A stretch of 64,000 nt of DNA from Bullera alba (GCA_001600095.1 BCIX01000001.1:62001-126000); one strand, 5' to 3'; positions 31,770 through 44,574 are shown, counted from the first letter of the stretch. Made by a program: numbers and translations. Notes: generated from the letters alone by a model not told the origin.

Positions 31770-32479
31770 GCTGAGGGCGGAGATGGAACTCTTGGAGTAA
31801 CGAGTACGGCCGGACTGGTATGTCGCGACACCGACTTCGCTCCCTAGTGTGGGGTGGCAGGCAGTCTCCTTTGGCGCTGGTCGCGGAGTGCAAGTCTGGA
31901 GCAGAAAGGAGTGGTACGTAGAGATATCGAAACCGAAACCTGCTCAATGTTGGCTCAATGTCCACCCGTGACCCCAGCATCCAGGTCGATTGGGCAGCTT
32001 GCGTGGTGGACATCGCCGCCGACGACGACAACGTGGCATCCAGCGACGACGACGACAGCAACAACGATCACGACGAGCATCACACCGAACCCACGACGTG
32101 TGCATAGACGCACGATACAATCACTATGAAGAGATACAGGGGACCAAAGATGATCTATACCGAAAGAATCGTACCGAAAGGCGAGGTGTTATAAACCGAG
32201 AACCCAGTGGACAGGTGAAAGTGAATAGCTAGGCCAAAGTGCCGAGCAGAGTGAGAAATTCTAGTCGTGGTGTGTACATGTCGTGCGTGGTGTGGTCGTG
32301 TATGCGATGTGGGCGATTCGTTGGGATTGCTGATTTTGTTGTGTGGCGCTGTCCACCTCATCTGTCCTCTCCTCTCTTCTCTTCTCTCCTCCTCCTTCTC
32401 TAACTCTCCTACTCGATCTCTCAAGAGCTCTCCTGCCTCCTTTCCCCCACTCGAGACCGGTCGTGAGAGAAGGCCACTC
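31770..32479. other. Intergenic, upstream of HID1
   Basis: Spacer of 710 bp between the HID1 start and the histidine kinase stop. A minus-strand open frame reaches from 32064 into the HID1 5' end in another frame; it lacks family features. A CT-rich run lies at 32352-32400. Confidence 0.4.
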
Positions 32480-35400
32480 CTAGTCCCGGTCGTGATACTC
32501 CCTTGGCATCGTCTCCCCCGCGACTCTCCTCCTCGCGTTCTTGATCATCTCCTGCACAGCCGACTGGTGGATCGGCTTTGGCAGAATCTCATCCGCCCCC
32601 GCGGCGAGGTATTCGTCCTGTAGTCGGGATCAGCATCGCCATCCCCTTCTCACACACTTCTCGCCCGAGACAAGAGTGTCTAGACAAGGCGCTCACCTGG
32701 TCTTCTCGCAATGCGTTGCCAGTACATCCCACAATGTACAGCGGGTTGCCCATCTCCCTGACCTCCCTGGCGACCTCTACCCCGGTCATCAAAGGCATTT
32801 GACTGCGAGTATCAGCATGATTTCAAGTATGAACAACCCCCTTCTACTTACTTGTCGAGGAAGACGACGTCGTAAGCGGGTGTATTGTCTTTACGCTGAT
32901 AGCTATCCCTGATCATCTCCAGGGCCACCTTTCCGTTCTCTGCCGAAGTCACCTGATGCCCCAGACGCGTCAACATCCGCGACATGAGCATACGCGTTAG
33001 TCTGTAGTCTTGTCAGCGCAAACTTGGAGTGAAGGCGACTCACTTGTCGTCGTCTACGACCAAGGTGCAAAGTGGAGAATCGGGCACTGGTGGTCTTGGC
33101 GTGCCTCTACTCGCTTGCTCGGCTTGGCTGATCATTCCGCCGGCCAATACCGACGTCGGGGTCGATTGCCCTTCTCTTGGTGTTTCAGACTCGACCTCGG
33201 ACGAACGCCGCTCTATACCGGTGAGGTTGCCCATTGAGAATGGATCTCGGTCTCCCGCTGTCAGCGGGGACGAACCAAAGTCGGATCGATCGGACGACGT
33301 CTCGACAGGCGGGAACGTCGACGTTACAGAGTCTTCGTGAAGGCCTATCCAAGTGATATCAGCCAAGCTCACTCTGACTCAGGTGGGGTTTGGCTCACCG
33401 CTTGAGGATCGCCGCCTCCTGCCGTGCGCTTCGGGAAGTAATGGCCTCGTGCTATCTGTCATTTGGATCTCTGGTCTCTTCCACTCTACACTCTTTCTCG
33501 TCTCCCCTTGCCCTTCAGCCTCTCTTTCACCCTTCAGACCGACCTCGCCTAGGAAGCCCATCGGCGCTGTCGACCTCGGATCGGGAGACAGCGGCGAGGG
33601 GGAATGCGAATGCGTCGAGACCTCCTCGATCATGCCCAAAGACGGTGTTGCCGGACGAGGCACTTGCAGTCCCATCGAAGCTGTACTCCTCCCACCCATG
33701 ACAGGACTGGAGTTCACCGTGCTCATTGAGGAGAGTGGGCGTAGAGCGCCCAGTTCCCTAGTTGATTCCCTGGACCGGCTGCCCGTTCGAGGCGGCGGAG
33801 GGAGCGAGTAGGGTAGTTCGAACCAGAACATTGATCCTTTGCCGTACTCGCTTTCCACGCCCAATCGCCCATTCGACAATTTGACAATTTGCCGCACAAG
33901 GGCCAAACCCAGTCCAGAGCCTTTACCACCTTGACGCCTTCCGATCTCCGTCTGGACGTAGGGCGAGAACAGTCGGTTCCTAGTTCACCACATCAGTCAT
34001 CCCGTAGCAGCACGCCAACCATCGTATGCTCACTCTAGAAGATCCTCCTTCCTCAGTCCTACTCCGGTATCATGGATCTCGACTCTGACTACCGCTTTGC
34101 GTTTCCGCTTATCCGCCTCTTCCTTCTCCTTGATCTTCTCGCCCAGAGTTGCCCCTACCAAACTGTGTATTCTTGCCGTGTTCGCACTGTCCCGGCTGTA
34201 TCGCACAGCTTCTGCTTGGATCGATCCCTTCTCCGCATCCCCACCTTCCTCCCTCACAAGCTTGTTGGCTTCTTCCATCTTTTGCGCGATCTCGAGGTTG
34301 ATTGCCGCCTGCACGAGCGGATCGTCGATCTCGGTATTGGGCGTTGGCTCGGTACGCGGGTAGAGCAATTTGGTGACGATTCTCACCGAACCAGTATCCG
34401 TAAACTTGATGGAATTGGATACCAAATTGCTATCAAGCAACGAATCAGCTTGGAAATCTCTAGCCCACTCATCGTGCCCACCTCGCAACTTGTCTCAATC
34501 GCATCTCGTCGCCAACAAACACTCCTCCGATCTTGTCGATATCCTTGTCGAGGTCGACGATGAGGTCGATTCCCGCCATCTGCGCCTGCATGCGGTGCGA
34601 GAGTGCCACCAGCTGGATCGACTTGTGAAACTCGAACGGCTTTTTGGCTTGGGCAAACTACAGAACCAAGCTCATCAGCGAGTTGCAACACGGGTTCACA
34701 GTAGCACTCACTTTACCGCTCTCCATCCTGTTGAAAGATAGCACATCGTTGAGGACCTTCTCCATCATTGTCAAACTACCCATCAGACCGTGCACCATCT
34801 CGGATTGATCGCCAGGTAGGCCTTTGAACACGTTCTCTCCTTCCAAGTTCTGTACGGCCAAAAGCGCCGTGTTGAGCGGTACCCTGACCTCGTGGAAGAC
34901 TACACCGGATCAGCAGAACTCCATGGTTCAATAGTGCAACTTACTATAAGAGACGAATCGCTTTTTCGACTCTGAGGCATGTCGTTCCATGACCTGGGCG
35001 GATTGTGTGGCTCTAAAGGCAGGTCAGCTAACTGCATAACAACCGTCAAGCTGTTCACTCGCCTGAACTGAATCTTCAACTGCTGTCTTAGGGCAAAGAG
35101 CTGCCTATCGCTGCGCTCTCTCAGAAAGCTGGTGGCAATGAGGAAAGCGTGATATAGAGCGACTATGCGATTCTCCATCAGTAATCGCCCATACGCAGTG
35201 ATTATGTAGTGGACCTACAGTTGACCATGTTCCTGTAGAACAACTTTGGCGCATGACCCTGGTGAACGAGGAGCACGCCGACCACGACCAACCACTGTAC
35301 CGCTCCCAAGGCGGCCATACCACGCGATTGTCGTAAAGCGAGGATAGCGAGGGTCGGCATACCATATGCGAATCCGAGGAAATTGAGGAAATTCCTAGTA

Positions 35401-36543
35401 CCGCAAGTGCTATTTGCCCCGCCGAAGAATTGACAGTCGTACATCTCCCCAATGAGGATATCCGACATGATCCACGCGGCGCCCAGTAGCCAGGGCTGGT
35501 AGAACCAATGTCGTCTGCGGGGGAAATCGAACATGACGAGCACCGGGAGTGGCATCACGAGAAGCTAAAAGGTGGATGGGTCAGTGAATGCAGGATGTTC
35601 AAAGTTGACTTTACTCACCCCTGCGAGACCGAAATATGCCCACCAATTGAACTTTGTCAATGGCAGAGGCAGCAGTCCCACCGTCAAAGCCCAGGAGATG
35701 AGGAAGTATGCCGAACACATTAACGCTCCCTGTTTCTGTGAGAACCAGGCCTAAACTGCATGTCAGCAACCTTCTCCCACTTGATGTAAAAACTCTGCGC
35801 ACCTCCTTCTGGAACGACCTCTCCTTTGCTGGTTCCGGGAAGCTCGAATCGAAAAAGTGCTTGACACTGGGCCAAGCGGTGTCCACGGTGAATTCGACCC
35901 CGGGAATCGCATACACCCATCGCCTCGTTCTATCCAAGACGCTTGGTCCTTCGCTTCGCTCATACCCCTTTTCCGTCTGCGTGCCGCCTCCTAGGCCCGT
36001 CGCCACCTCGTCCTTTGTCGTTGCCGACATGACCTGACTGTCCTGCCTGCCCACGCCGCCGGACATGCGGTTCGTCGACCCCGAATCCGATTTCGCGGTC
36101 GTCGGTACGAATTGATCAAAACTGTTGTCGACGACTGTATGTGAGACAGGCTCGTATTCCTTGTTTGGATCCTCGTCATCCCCAAAGCGACTGTTTGATG
36201 CTGCGCCAGAGCTCTTCTTGCCTGCGCCTCTGGCACCGCCAGTGGTCCCGCTCAACCCGCCCCGGCCGCGACTGTTGGATCCCTTTTTGTTCCTTTTGAG
36301 GTATTTTGACGGGGGGTTGGGATGCAGCACGTCGTCGGGCACTGCGTCTGTGCGACGTGAAGCATGATTCCCATTCAGCGAGTCTGGGTAGAACAACCCG
36401 GTGCCGTTGAACGAGTCATCCGCGGCCGATTGGGATGTTGTTGATGGGTGAGAGGGAGGTGTGAGGTGATGGACGACACTGGCCCAAATCGTTTTGATCG
36501 TCCTAGGCTCGAACCTAGCTCGTGGGCCGGAATCCCTAGGCAT
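32480..36543 (-). CDS. Membrane hybrid histidine kinase with receiver domain
   Basis: Two-component hybrid sensor kinase of 1140 aa, 13 exons: 35803-36543, 35619-35750, 35219-35564, 35063-35162, 34945-35012, 34712-34899, 34482-34657, 34034-34429, 33399-33979, 33044-33344, 32852-33001, 32697-32802 and 32480-32617. A ~230-aa disordered N-terminus precedes about six hydrophobic segments (residues ~250-430). The HisKA H-box is '[11 protein letters not shown]' with H465. The HATPase domain shows N-box 'NLVSNSIKF', G1 'DTGVGL', F/G2 '[10 protein letters not shown]' and 'GSMFWFELP'. After a ~240-aa Ser-rich linker the receiver has D1007-D1009, phospho-acceptor D1059 (VFLDNQMP) and K1109 (LPKP). It presumably signals through Ypd1 to Ssk1/Skn7. 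The stimulus is unknown, as no PAS, GAF or HAMP is evident. The intron at 35013-35062 is GC-AG. Confidence 0.92.
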
Positions 36544-37818
36544 GGCGACTAGGTGATGTCGTGTGAACGAGGTGTTATGTCCGAAGCATGGGTCGTTGTA
36601 GGAGAACGAGGTTGGTACGAGCGGTGGCGGTATGACAAGCCACGAGAGGGTTGGACCTGATGGCGATGTGTGGTGGGTGGGTCGGGTTGACCACTACCTC
36701 TATATCTCCTGCTCTCGAGCGCTGTATGCGGTATACTGATGACCCGTCTGTGAGTGTGTCGGAGATGATGGTGATCCGTTTAATTGACTCGTGTCGGGCT
36801 GGATTGACAGTATGAGCACGGGAGAGGTGAAAGAAGGTGATGAGTGTGGTAATTTTTGAAACAAAGTACGAGAACCTCTTTACGCGGGTTGTATTAGGAT
36901 TCCTGGCTGCAGATCCCCCCTAGTAGATCCTGGTCGGACTCAAGGCAAGCTAGTTGGTCCAGTATGCAATGCAATGTACGAGTATACGAGGTCCAGATCA
37001 TGCATCCATCTCTGGCGACGACTCGACTGACAGTTTCGCAGCTCGCAGCTCACCAACACGGAGATGTTTTCACGCCCCCTCGTCTAGGGTACGCCTCTTG
37101 TCCGCCTTTGACGTCTTTGACGCGTGTACCCCAGTGACGAGTGTTGCCCCCTTGCCCGTGCCCGTGCCACGTTTGAGGCTTGGCGGGGATGGGTGTCTTT
37201 CTGCATTGGAAGATGGAGGCTGATTCAGATGCATGCAGACTGTCCTAGCTCTAGTCGAGCTCACTTCTGAGTACCATCCACTATCGACGCTCAATAGTGA
37301 TCAATACCTTTCGACGACAACCATCTAGGAGACTTGATCATCACCACCAGCCTCCACCAGCTGCTTGGAACTTACGGCACTGACGCTCGTTACGAAACCC
37401 CACGCGCTCAACACTCAGGGACTTCAAGGGGATCCCAGCCCTCCCCTCTCCTCCCCTGCTCTCCCTGGTTTGACCGGGACGCCTTTCTTCCGGGTTCCCA
37501 GGACCTCGGTTCCGCCGTCGGCTTCGATGCTTTGCCCGGACCGAGCGGCTTTCTGCACGTGGCTGAATTCAGTGAACAACTACAACTTGCAGCTCGCCAG
37601 CGTGTCCTGTACGATCGTAGTTCGTACACTGTCCATGGTGACTCCCTCGTCGTCATCTCACTCAGCAGCAAGTTTGGATCATTCACATTGGCTACATCGT
37701 GTATACAGAAATCAAAAAGCCTCGACCGTGCAATCCTACCCTCTTCGTCCCATCCCGTGTTTCCATTGCGCCTTCTCCGGACCGATACCACCGTCATCAC
37801 CGATCATTGCCCCAACAT
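36544..37818. other. Long intergenic region upstream of histidine kinase
   Basis: The 1275 bp probably hold a long regulatory leader or promoter for the kinase and the exchanger 3' end. A 54-codon ATG frame (37070-37234, minus) is the only coding candidate noticed. Plus-strand open frames at 37365-38099 run antisense into the exchanger gene and look like chance. Confidence 0.4.
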
Positions 37819-40363
37819 CTAGCTACCGCAACCGACCAACGTGGCGGTATTCGACCCCTACACACATAAGCGCAAGCCCAAACCTCCTTAGCCTGACTTA
37901 CCGGGTAATACCAGAACGAAACGGCGATGATGAGGTACAAGAACATGAGGACCAATCCCTCCATCCAACTGCAAGTCGTCAGCCGGTCACTCACGCTACC
38001 GGACATGAAGGGCCGGCGGTATGGACTCACTTTGATCGACCGTCGGAGAGAGTCTGGTTGACGATGAGCACGGACAGGAAGAGCACGATCGACTCGTAAG
38101 CTAAAATCGGGGTGTCAGCTGTTACCATCGAGGAGACAAGGCGGTCAGCTATGCGGAACGTACGATCGAACAGCAGTCTAAGAGTGATAGTGATCAGCTA
38201 AGCAATACTCATAGCCGAGCTAGCTAACTCACGTCATGGGTTTACCGATGATCCAAGCCAATAGCTGAATGATAGGAATGACAAATAGAGCAATTTGAAT
38301 CGACGATCCGACCTATCCCGTGTTCATCAGCAATTGCTCACGAACCCGCGCCTCAAGCTCCGCCGTCACTCACTGCAACAGAGATGGACAGGTCGAGCTT
38401 ATCCTTCACAGAGACGGAAACGGCAGTAAAGTGCTCGGCGGCATTACCGACCTAAAAGGCAAGTCTGAGTGATTGCTTCGAGCTCCAATGCGAATGACCT
38501 ACAATCGGAAGCAAGATCAGACCGACCCATTCCTGGGAGAGACTCGGGTGCGCCTCTACCAATCCGTCGATACTGGTGACGAGGAATTCGGCCGTGAAGC
38601 CGACAACCACGGTGATGAGGACGAGCAGCCCCTAGTCGACAGTCAGCATACCAATTACTCGTAAGGATGCGGATTGACCAGTGTGGTAATGACGTTCATC
38701 TGGGGAACTTCTTCCTCCTCTTCCTCCGCCTCCTCCCTCTCTCTCCTCTCGACCTCGTCCGCGCTGTTGATCTGGTTGTCAGAAGAGCCAGTCGAGATAG
38801 TACCCGCTTCTTCGTCCACCACGCCTTTCTTCTTGCGGTGGAAATGCATCTTCTCCTTGAGCGCGGGGTACATTTGATCCTTGACTCTGGTCACGCCTTC
38901 GGGGTATCGAGTGGACCCAGTGACTTCCTCGTCGACGTAGAAGTGCTACAGGCGGGTCAGCTCTGGGATGTGAAGGGTGCCCGCGAGCTGTGTAGGGCTC
39001 TGAGGACTCACAGCATGGGTCCACATCTGGAAGATGAGGTATCCGACATATAGCAGCAGCAAGAGGATTGCCACACCGTGACTCATCGCCAAGAGGTCAT
39101 TGCCCTCTTCTTGGCTAGTGAGAGTCAGATCGGCGCCATCAGGACTGGTCTTGATCGAAAAGTGGAACGCAGAGGGGATCAAGACTGCAATGACCGCGAT
39201 GAGGAGTAGGGAAGCGTTGAGCTGGGCTGCGGTCGACTTGACCGTTTGTTCGGCGTATCTGACTCCACCGGCGAAGAAACACCTGGCAGCAAGGTCAGCT
39301 GGCGGGTCTACTCTGGGAAACAGAAGGAGCAGCTTACATTCCCAACACAAGCAGGATGTTGGAGAGAATAGATCCGACCAGACTCGATTGCACGACAGCG
39401 AGCTCACACTGCGTCATGGTGTCAATCAAAGTAGTACCTTTCAGTCGCGGTACACACCTTGACCAGGGCCAAAATCGCGACGATCAACTCGACGGCGTTA
39501 CCCAGCGTCGCGTTGAGTAGGCCACCCATGGTTTGACCCAATCGGAGAGCCGCCTCTTCAGTCGCAAATCCAAGTAAAGCCGCTACAAGGGAGTGAGCTA
39601 CGCCCAACGTCATCTTCTTGATCACTATAGCTCACCAAGTGGGATGATGGCGATAAACGTCGTGACGAAGACTGCAGTGTCAGTGATGGATTCATTGCCT
39701 CCTGCGTGTTTGACAAGGTACAGTGCCCAGCCTAAGCGTTCCATGAGCTAAACCTTCCGGCTGCCATCACGTCTTAGCTCACCGATGGGGATGAAGACCA
39801 GCAGGACGTTGCTACAAAGCCCTACCATCAGTCTCCCGCACAACAACCCCCGATCATACTCACACCCATGAGCTCATGATAGCCGCCTTGACACTGGCGC
39901 CATAGGTCGGCGCCTTTCCAATCTTCTTTTCGGGGGTGAACAGCCCCGTGGTCATACGCCTGATGACCCCCATATTGGGATCATAAGCGCTCTGCCGTCT
40001 GCTCAACCGACCCGGACCGGAGCCGGACCTTTGGGTGCCCATAGACTCGGAGGTGCCTCGTCGCAGGATATCACTGCCATCGCCCCCCGCCGTGTTCTCG
40101 TCGATGGTGGCGCGTTTGACGGGTCGTCTCCGTTGGATACCCTCGGCGTTGGCGGTCCCAGTCGAGACAGGGGCCGGGTTGAGCGAGGACTCGGGCACGG
40201 GGGAATGCTGGGTATTTGTGGCATCGATGATGGGGCTGGAAGATGGCGAGGTGGTCATGTGCGTGTCGTCTATATGAGGGTCAGTGTTATTGCTGGAGTG
40301 ATGAGGAAGGGTGGTTGAGGAGTTTTCGAAGGAGACTTTGTGCTGGAAGGGGGGTTGGCTCAT
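37819..40363 (-). CDS. VCX1: Vacuolar Ca2+/H+ exchanger (CAX/VCX1 type)
   Basis: Antiporter of the CaCA family that sequesters Ca2+ in the vacuole using the proton gradient, 611 aa, 14 exons: 39864-40363, 39783-39811, 39636-39731, 39458-39582, 39338-39408, 39012-39282, 38679-38945, 38503-38631, 38374-38451, 38233-38312, 38164-38177 (14 nt), 38031-38100, 37902-37968 and 37819-37857. The two alpha-repeat signatures are clear: '[18 protein letters not shown]' and '[14 protein letters not shown]'. A long acidic loop (residues ~420-450, Glu run) separates the halves, as in VCX1. The N-terminus of ~150 residues is hydrophilic and may be autoinhibitory. The donor in the intron after exon 7 is GTCAAT, chosen because it restores '[15 protein letters not shown]'. 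The terminal exon is short. Confidence 0.9.
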
Positions 40364-41119
40364 GCTAGGATCCTCGTACGAGTCTGTACCGGGTTTCGAG
40401 GGGTAAAGTAGCTTGGAAGTTGGATCAAAGCGCGATACAATTTCGAGCAAATTCCAGTCCAACACGCTGAAGTGATGTGTTGCTCTGACTCGCTCGAGGC
40501 GACGGGGAGAGGTGCTCGTATGACCAACTGGCAACACGCAACACCCTCACTCACACTCTTTCGACGCCATGGTCAGATAGCCAAAGGCTGCCTGTCGTCG
40601 CGAGGGGCGAGGCACCAACTGTCGCGGGGTTGAGAGTCGTGTTTATCGGTATCCGGTGATGGCTGGATGTGTGAGCTCCGACCTTTCTGCCTTTCTGCGA
40701 GGTGAGTTTGAAGTGGGGTGTGTTGGATACACGTTACGACAGTCGAGTTGGGAGTGATCGACAGGTATGTTCACTGTCTCTGTACGAAGCTGCAACAGGC
40801 CGCAACTGCTGTGAATCTAGCCTCGATCAATGACGGCGGAGAAACAATTAACATGCAGAGACCGAGTATTACTGGAATCCTATTTTTAGAACCGGTGCTG
40901 ACCTTTTTGCCACCCACCCAATGCATGACGTCGCAGCGCAGATCATTCGCCACTCGCAAGCACCGTCTCTGCTGGCTGTAGATGAGCTGAAAGCTGAGCT
41001 AGTCAAGTACAGTCAAGAACGACTAGGTCCTCAGGAGCACCGGCAGCGTCGTCTTCATGCCATGCATCGAGATTCGAGATTGATCGTACTGTATGTACCA
41101 CTACCGCTTGACCGCTGGC
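40364..41119. other. Intergenic, upstream of exchanger
   Basis: Spacer of 756 bp between the exchanger ATG and the beta-mannosidase stop. An open frame extends ~58 codons upstream of the exchanger ATG without another ATG, so it is taken as leader. Nothing else seen. Confidence 0.4.
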
Positions 41120-44100
41120 TCACACCGCAAACTTCTTCTCCCGGCCAAGATGGCTCGCAGTCACTGTGTGCCCCTTGAGCCCTGTCACCTTGATCACCTG
41201 TTCATCCCCCGGAAACACGTCGATCTACGGCCATCAGCCCTTCCCCTCCAGGTCCCTCCTCGTCAATGTACTCACGGCGTTATCCCCCCAAACCACTCCT
41301 TGGTCATCACCCTCCACGTCCATCCAAAGCCCTTTTACCGGTTTCTCGGCCTTGACCACGACTCTACCCCCCGCCTCGTCCACCTTGATGCTCAATCCCG
41401 GGTCGATGGGCTCAATGAGTTTGTACGGTTCGGGCCAATTACTCATCCTGGCAACGACCTCACCCGCGACCTCCACCGTGGCGTGAATCACCACTGAGCC
41501 ACTCGGTGCGGACTTGTCGAAAATGTCTTTCGGGTCCGCCGGCTCAGGGCAGTCTCCTGTCCATAACTCGGTAGACCGATTCTCGCCCAAAGTCACAAGT
41601 GTTCCACCCTCAATGGTCGAGCTCCAGCCGGTATGAAGATCCATGGCTCGGACGGTGAGTGTGGCCGACGTTTCGGATTCGAAGTTCGACGCCCAGATTT
41701 CCACCTTGACCTCTCGACTCTGGAACGCTCCGTACTCGTAGAACGTGACGGGTCGGTCGTTTTCCCTGTTCTTGCCAACGGTACGGCGGATGCCGAGGGT
41801 GATGGGTGCCATGGCCCTGGCGATGGTGAAGAAGGACGGTTTGGGGCGGTACTAAGCGCGGATCCAAATGTCAGCTGGACTCTCTATGGATTGGTAACCC
41901 GGGTACTCGTACTCGTACTCGTACTCACAAAGTAGTCCACGATGGCCCAACTGCTCACTGGCCAGCAGTCATTCAGTTGCCAAACAAGCGTGCCTGCGTT
42001 CTAGCAAAGGATATGGTCAGTAATGTCCAAATTGGATCCCTCTATCACTCACATATTCCTTTCCCGGCCCCTTCCATTCTCGTCGCCAGAGAGAGTATGC
42101 CAGGCTGATTCCCTCCGACTGCATCAGCTGGGTGAGATAGGCGTAGCTATAGACCCTGATCAGCACTTTGGTCGAGATCAAGCTTATCGCATACTGCTCA
42201 CCTCTCGAGATCACCGGTCATCCTGAAGTTCTCATTCATATAGATCGCCAGTCGCCTCTCATGGCTACCGGCCTTGTTGTGCTGCTGCATGAGTTTGCTC
42301 TGGGGATACCTCTGCTCTGTGTTTCCATCGAGCCAGAAATCGATCGTTCGGACGTCCGGGAGGGAGGGGAGGCCAAACTCGCTAATAAGACGCTTTAGCA
42401 GAATGTCTCATCTCTCCTTCTTGACTCACGAGACGAATCGCCCGCCGAGGCGGTCCCAGTGCTGGTAGTAATCGCTCCGGCCAGCCCATACCTCCCATTG
42501 GTGCTGCGGGGGTCAGCTGAGTGGCACATGTTTGGCCTGAAGGGGTGGAGACAGGTTGGGTTTTCAAAGTTGATGATGAGACGGCGGTGTTATTTGGATG
42601 GGTCATATCGACAAGGGCGAGGTAGGAGAGAGCGTTATAATTGTTATAAGAGGTGTTGGACTCACGACATCGCCAATCGTTGGATCGGCAGTATCCCATC
42701 CTTTCCCGCCGTAGGGAGATCCTCGGTGGTACGGCACAGATCCCTCTGTGAGTCTGTCCACGACGTCGGGCAGGAGCTTTTCGTAGATCTTCCTCGCGGG
42801 GAGCGGGTCGCCCGATTGATCCATGTTCCACTGCAGGATCATCTGGTCTGTAAGGCGGGTGGTTGTCGACGATGACGAGGGGGGTATAGGAGTGTGACGA
42901 CAGAGTGGAAGTAAGCGGAGAGGACAAGTCAGCTCGACCCATATCTGGACAGCTGTCGCTGTCGTCCTGCACTCACAATCCTCGTTGTTCCCACAGAAGA
43001 GGGTCATCGAAGGGTGATTCCTCAATCTCTCCACGTTGTACTCTGCCTCTTTTCGCACGTTATCCATAAAGTGTTGGAAGACGGGGTACACCCCACAGGC
43101 AAACATAAAGTCCTGCCAGACCATGATTCCCATCTCGTCGCACAGGGTGTAAAAGCATTCTGGCTCGTACACCCCTCCTCCCCATACCCTGATCATGTTC
43201 TGGTTGCCCCTGACCATGAGCTCCAGCCAGCGTCGGTATCGCCCCTCGGAGGTAGGTAGGGTCATGTCGATAGGGATCCAATTGGATCCTCCGGCATAGA
43301 TCGGTTTGTTGTTGATCTGGAAGAAGAACGAGGATCCATCTTGGTCATCCAAGGCTCGCTGGACGAGCTCGACCCGGCGGAATCCAATCTTCCGGGTGAG
43401 TGTATCCAGGGATTTCCCATCCTAAGTGAGAGTCAGCCACCTCACGTACTGGAAGTCTTGGGTCGATTGGGTACTTGCCTTGAGTAACTCCACTACGACT
43501 TCGTAGCGAGTCGGTTCACCATGTCCCAAAGGCCACCAAAGCTCGACCTCTCTACCCAATTTCCAATCCACCTTCCCTCCCTGATAACTCTTGATCACCG
43601 TCCCATCCAGCTTCTTCAAGACGACGATCACCTCACACCCTTCGCCCCCGTCCAGCTCGGCGTCGACCTTGAGCAATCGATCCAGGTTGTCATTCACAGT
43701 TGCCAAAGTGGTCACTCGGCCCAGACGGCTGTTGAACAGTCTTAGGTGAATCGGTCGATCCGGTCCAACGCACTTGAGCTCGGGTCCCCAGTCCCATCGA
43801 AAGTGATACTGCGATTTCCGAATACCCATCCTGGATCGATTGCCCAAGTTGCAGGAACCACCCTTGAACGGGCCATGCTGGGCGTTGAGCGCGTTGGCGA
43901 TGGGTTCGGCGGGGGTGAAGATGATCAGGAGGTGATTGGTGGGTTTGAGCGAGTCGACGGCGACGGGTACCTAGATCCGGGTTAGCCAAGCTCACGAGAC
44001 CATCCGACGATAGCTATGGCGAGCAGAGTCTCGAGACTAGGGACTCACCTTGTGGGCAAGGAAGTGGTTGTCGGCTTTGAGTATCTCCTTGCCGTTCTGT

Positions 44101-44574
44101 ATGATGATCAGCTCGGCTCCATCTCCACAGCTGGTCACTTCTCTCCATCTCCACAGCTCCACCCAACGCTCGACTCACCAGGTACACCGTTGCAAAGGTG
44201 TCAAGCGACTCGAACTCCAGTTCTGCATGTTTACTCTCCAACGCCGCTGCGTCGAGGGTGATGGTGGTTTGAAATGCCCAGTATCGCTCAGACACCCCTA
44301 CACTCGTACGTCGTCAGCACTCCAGTCTCCTAAGCCAGTGGCACTTGTGACACTCACACTGTACTTCGTGCTCCGCGAATCCCTTGTACCAATCTGGAAT
44401 ATCGCCCCTCTCCCGCAGCTCCCAGTGGATCTCCGTCGGGAAGGCTTTACACTCCACCCATTGTACGCCCTCGAGGCAAGATGGTTCCGGGGAGAAGTAT
44501 GGATCGGAGGCGGCAGCGACTGCGCTCTGTGGGACTTGAGCGTAGGACCATTGTCCGACGTTGATGTCGATCAT
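41120..44574 (-). CDS. Beta-mannosidase, GH2
   Basis: Retaining exo-beta-mannosidase of glycoside hydrolase family 2, 867 aa, trimming beta-mannosides such as the N-glycan core disaccharide or mannan fragments. Exons: 44358-44574, 44179-44297, 44049-44096, 43479-43970, 42977-43421, 42666-42847, 42430-42503, 42202-42381, 42053-42146, 41929-42000, 41276-41851 and 41120-41224. Sugar-binding and immunoglobulin-like domains come first ('KSQYHFRWDWGPE'). The TIM barrel contains 'GGSNWIPID', 'RVWGGGVYEPE', acid/base E439 in 'FCGNNED' and nucleophile E527 in 'RFVSEFGLPS'. No signal peptide (MIDINVGQWSYAQ), so likely cytosolic. The intron at 43422-43478 is GC-AG. It lies between two calcium transporter genes without obvious functional link. 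Confidence 0.95.
41903..41926 (+). repeat. GTACTC hexamer x4 at an intron donor
   Basis: Four perfect GTACTC units. On the minus strand they form the first bases of beta-mannosidase intron 10 (GTGAGTACGAGTAC...), so the splice donor abuts the microsatellite. Confidence 0.85.

Noticed and set aside
37365..38099. 244-codon plus-strand frame running into the exchanger gene
   Set aside because: It starts without ATG, overlaps several exchanger exons and introns antisense, and is of low-complexity composition.
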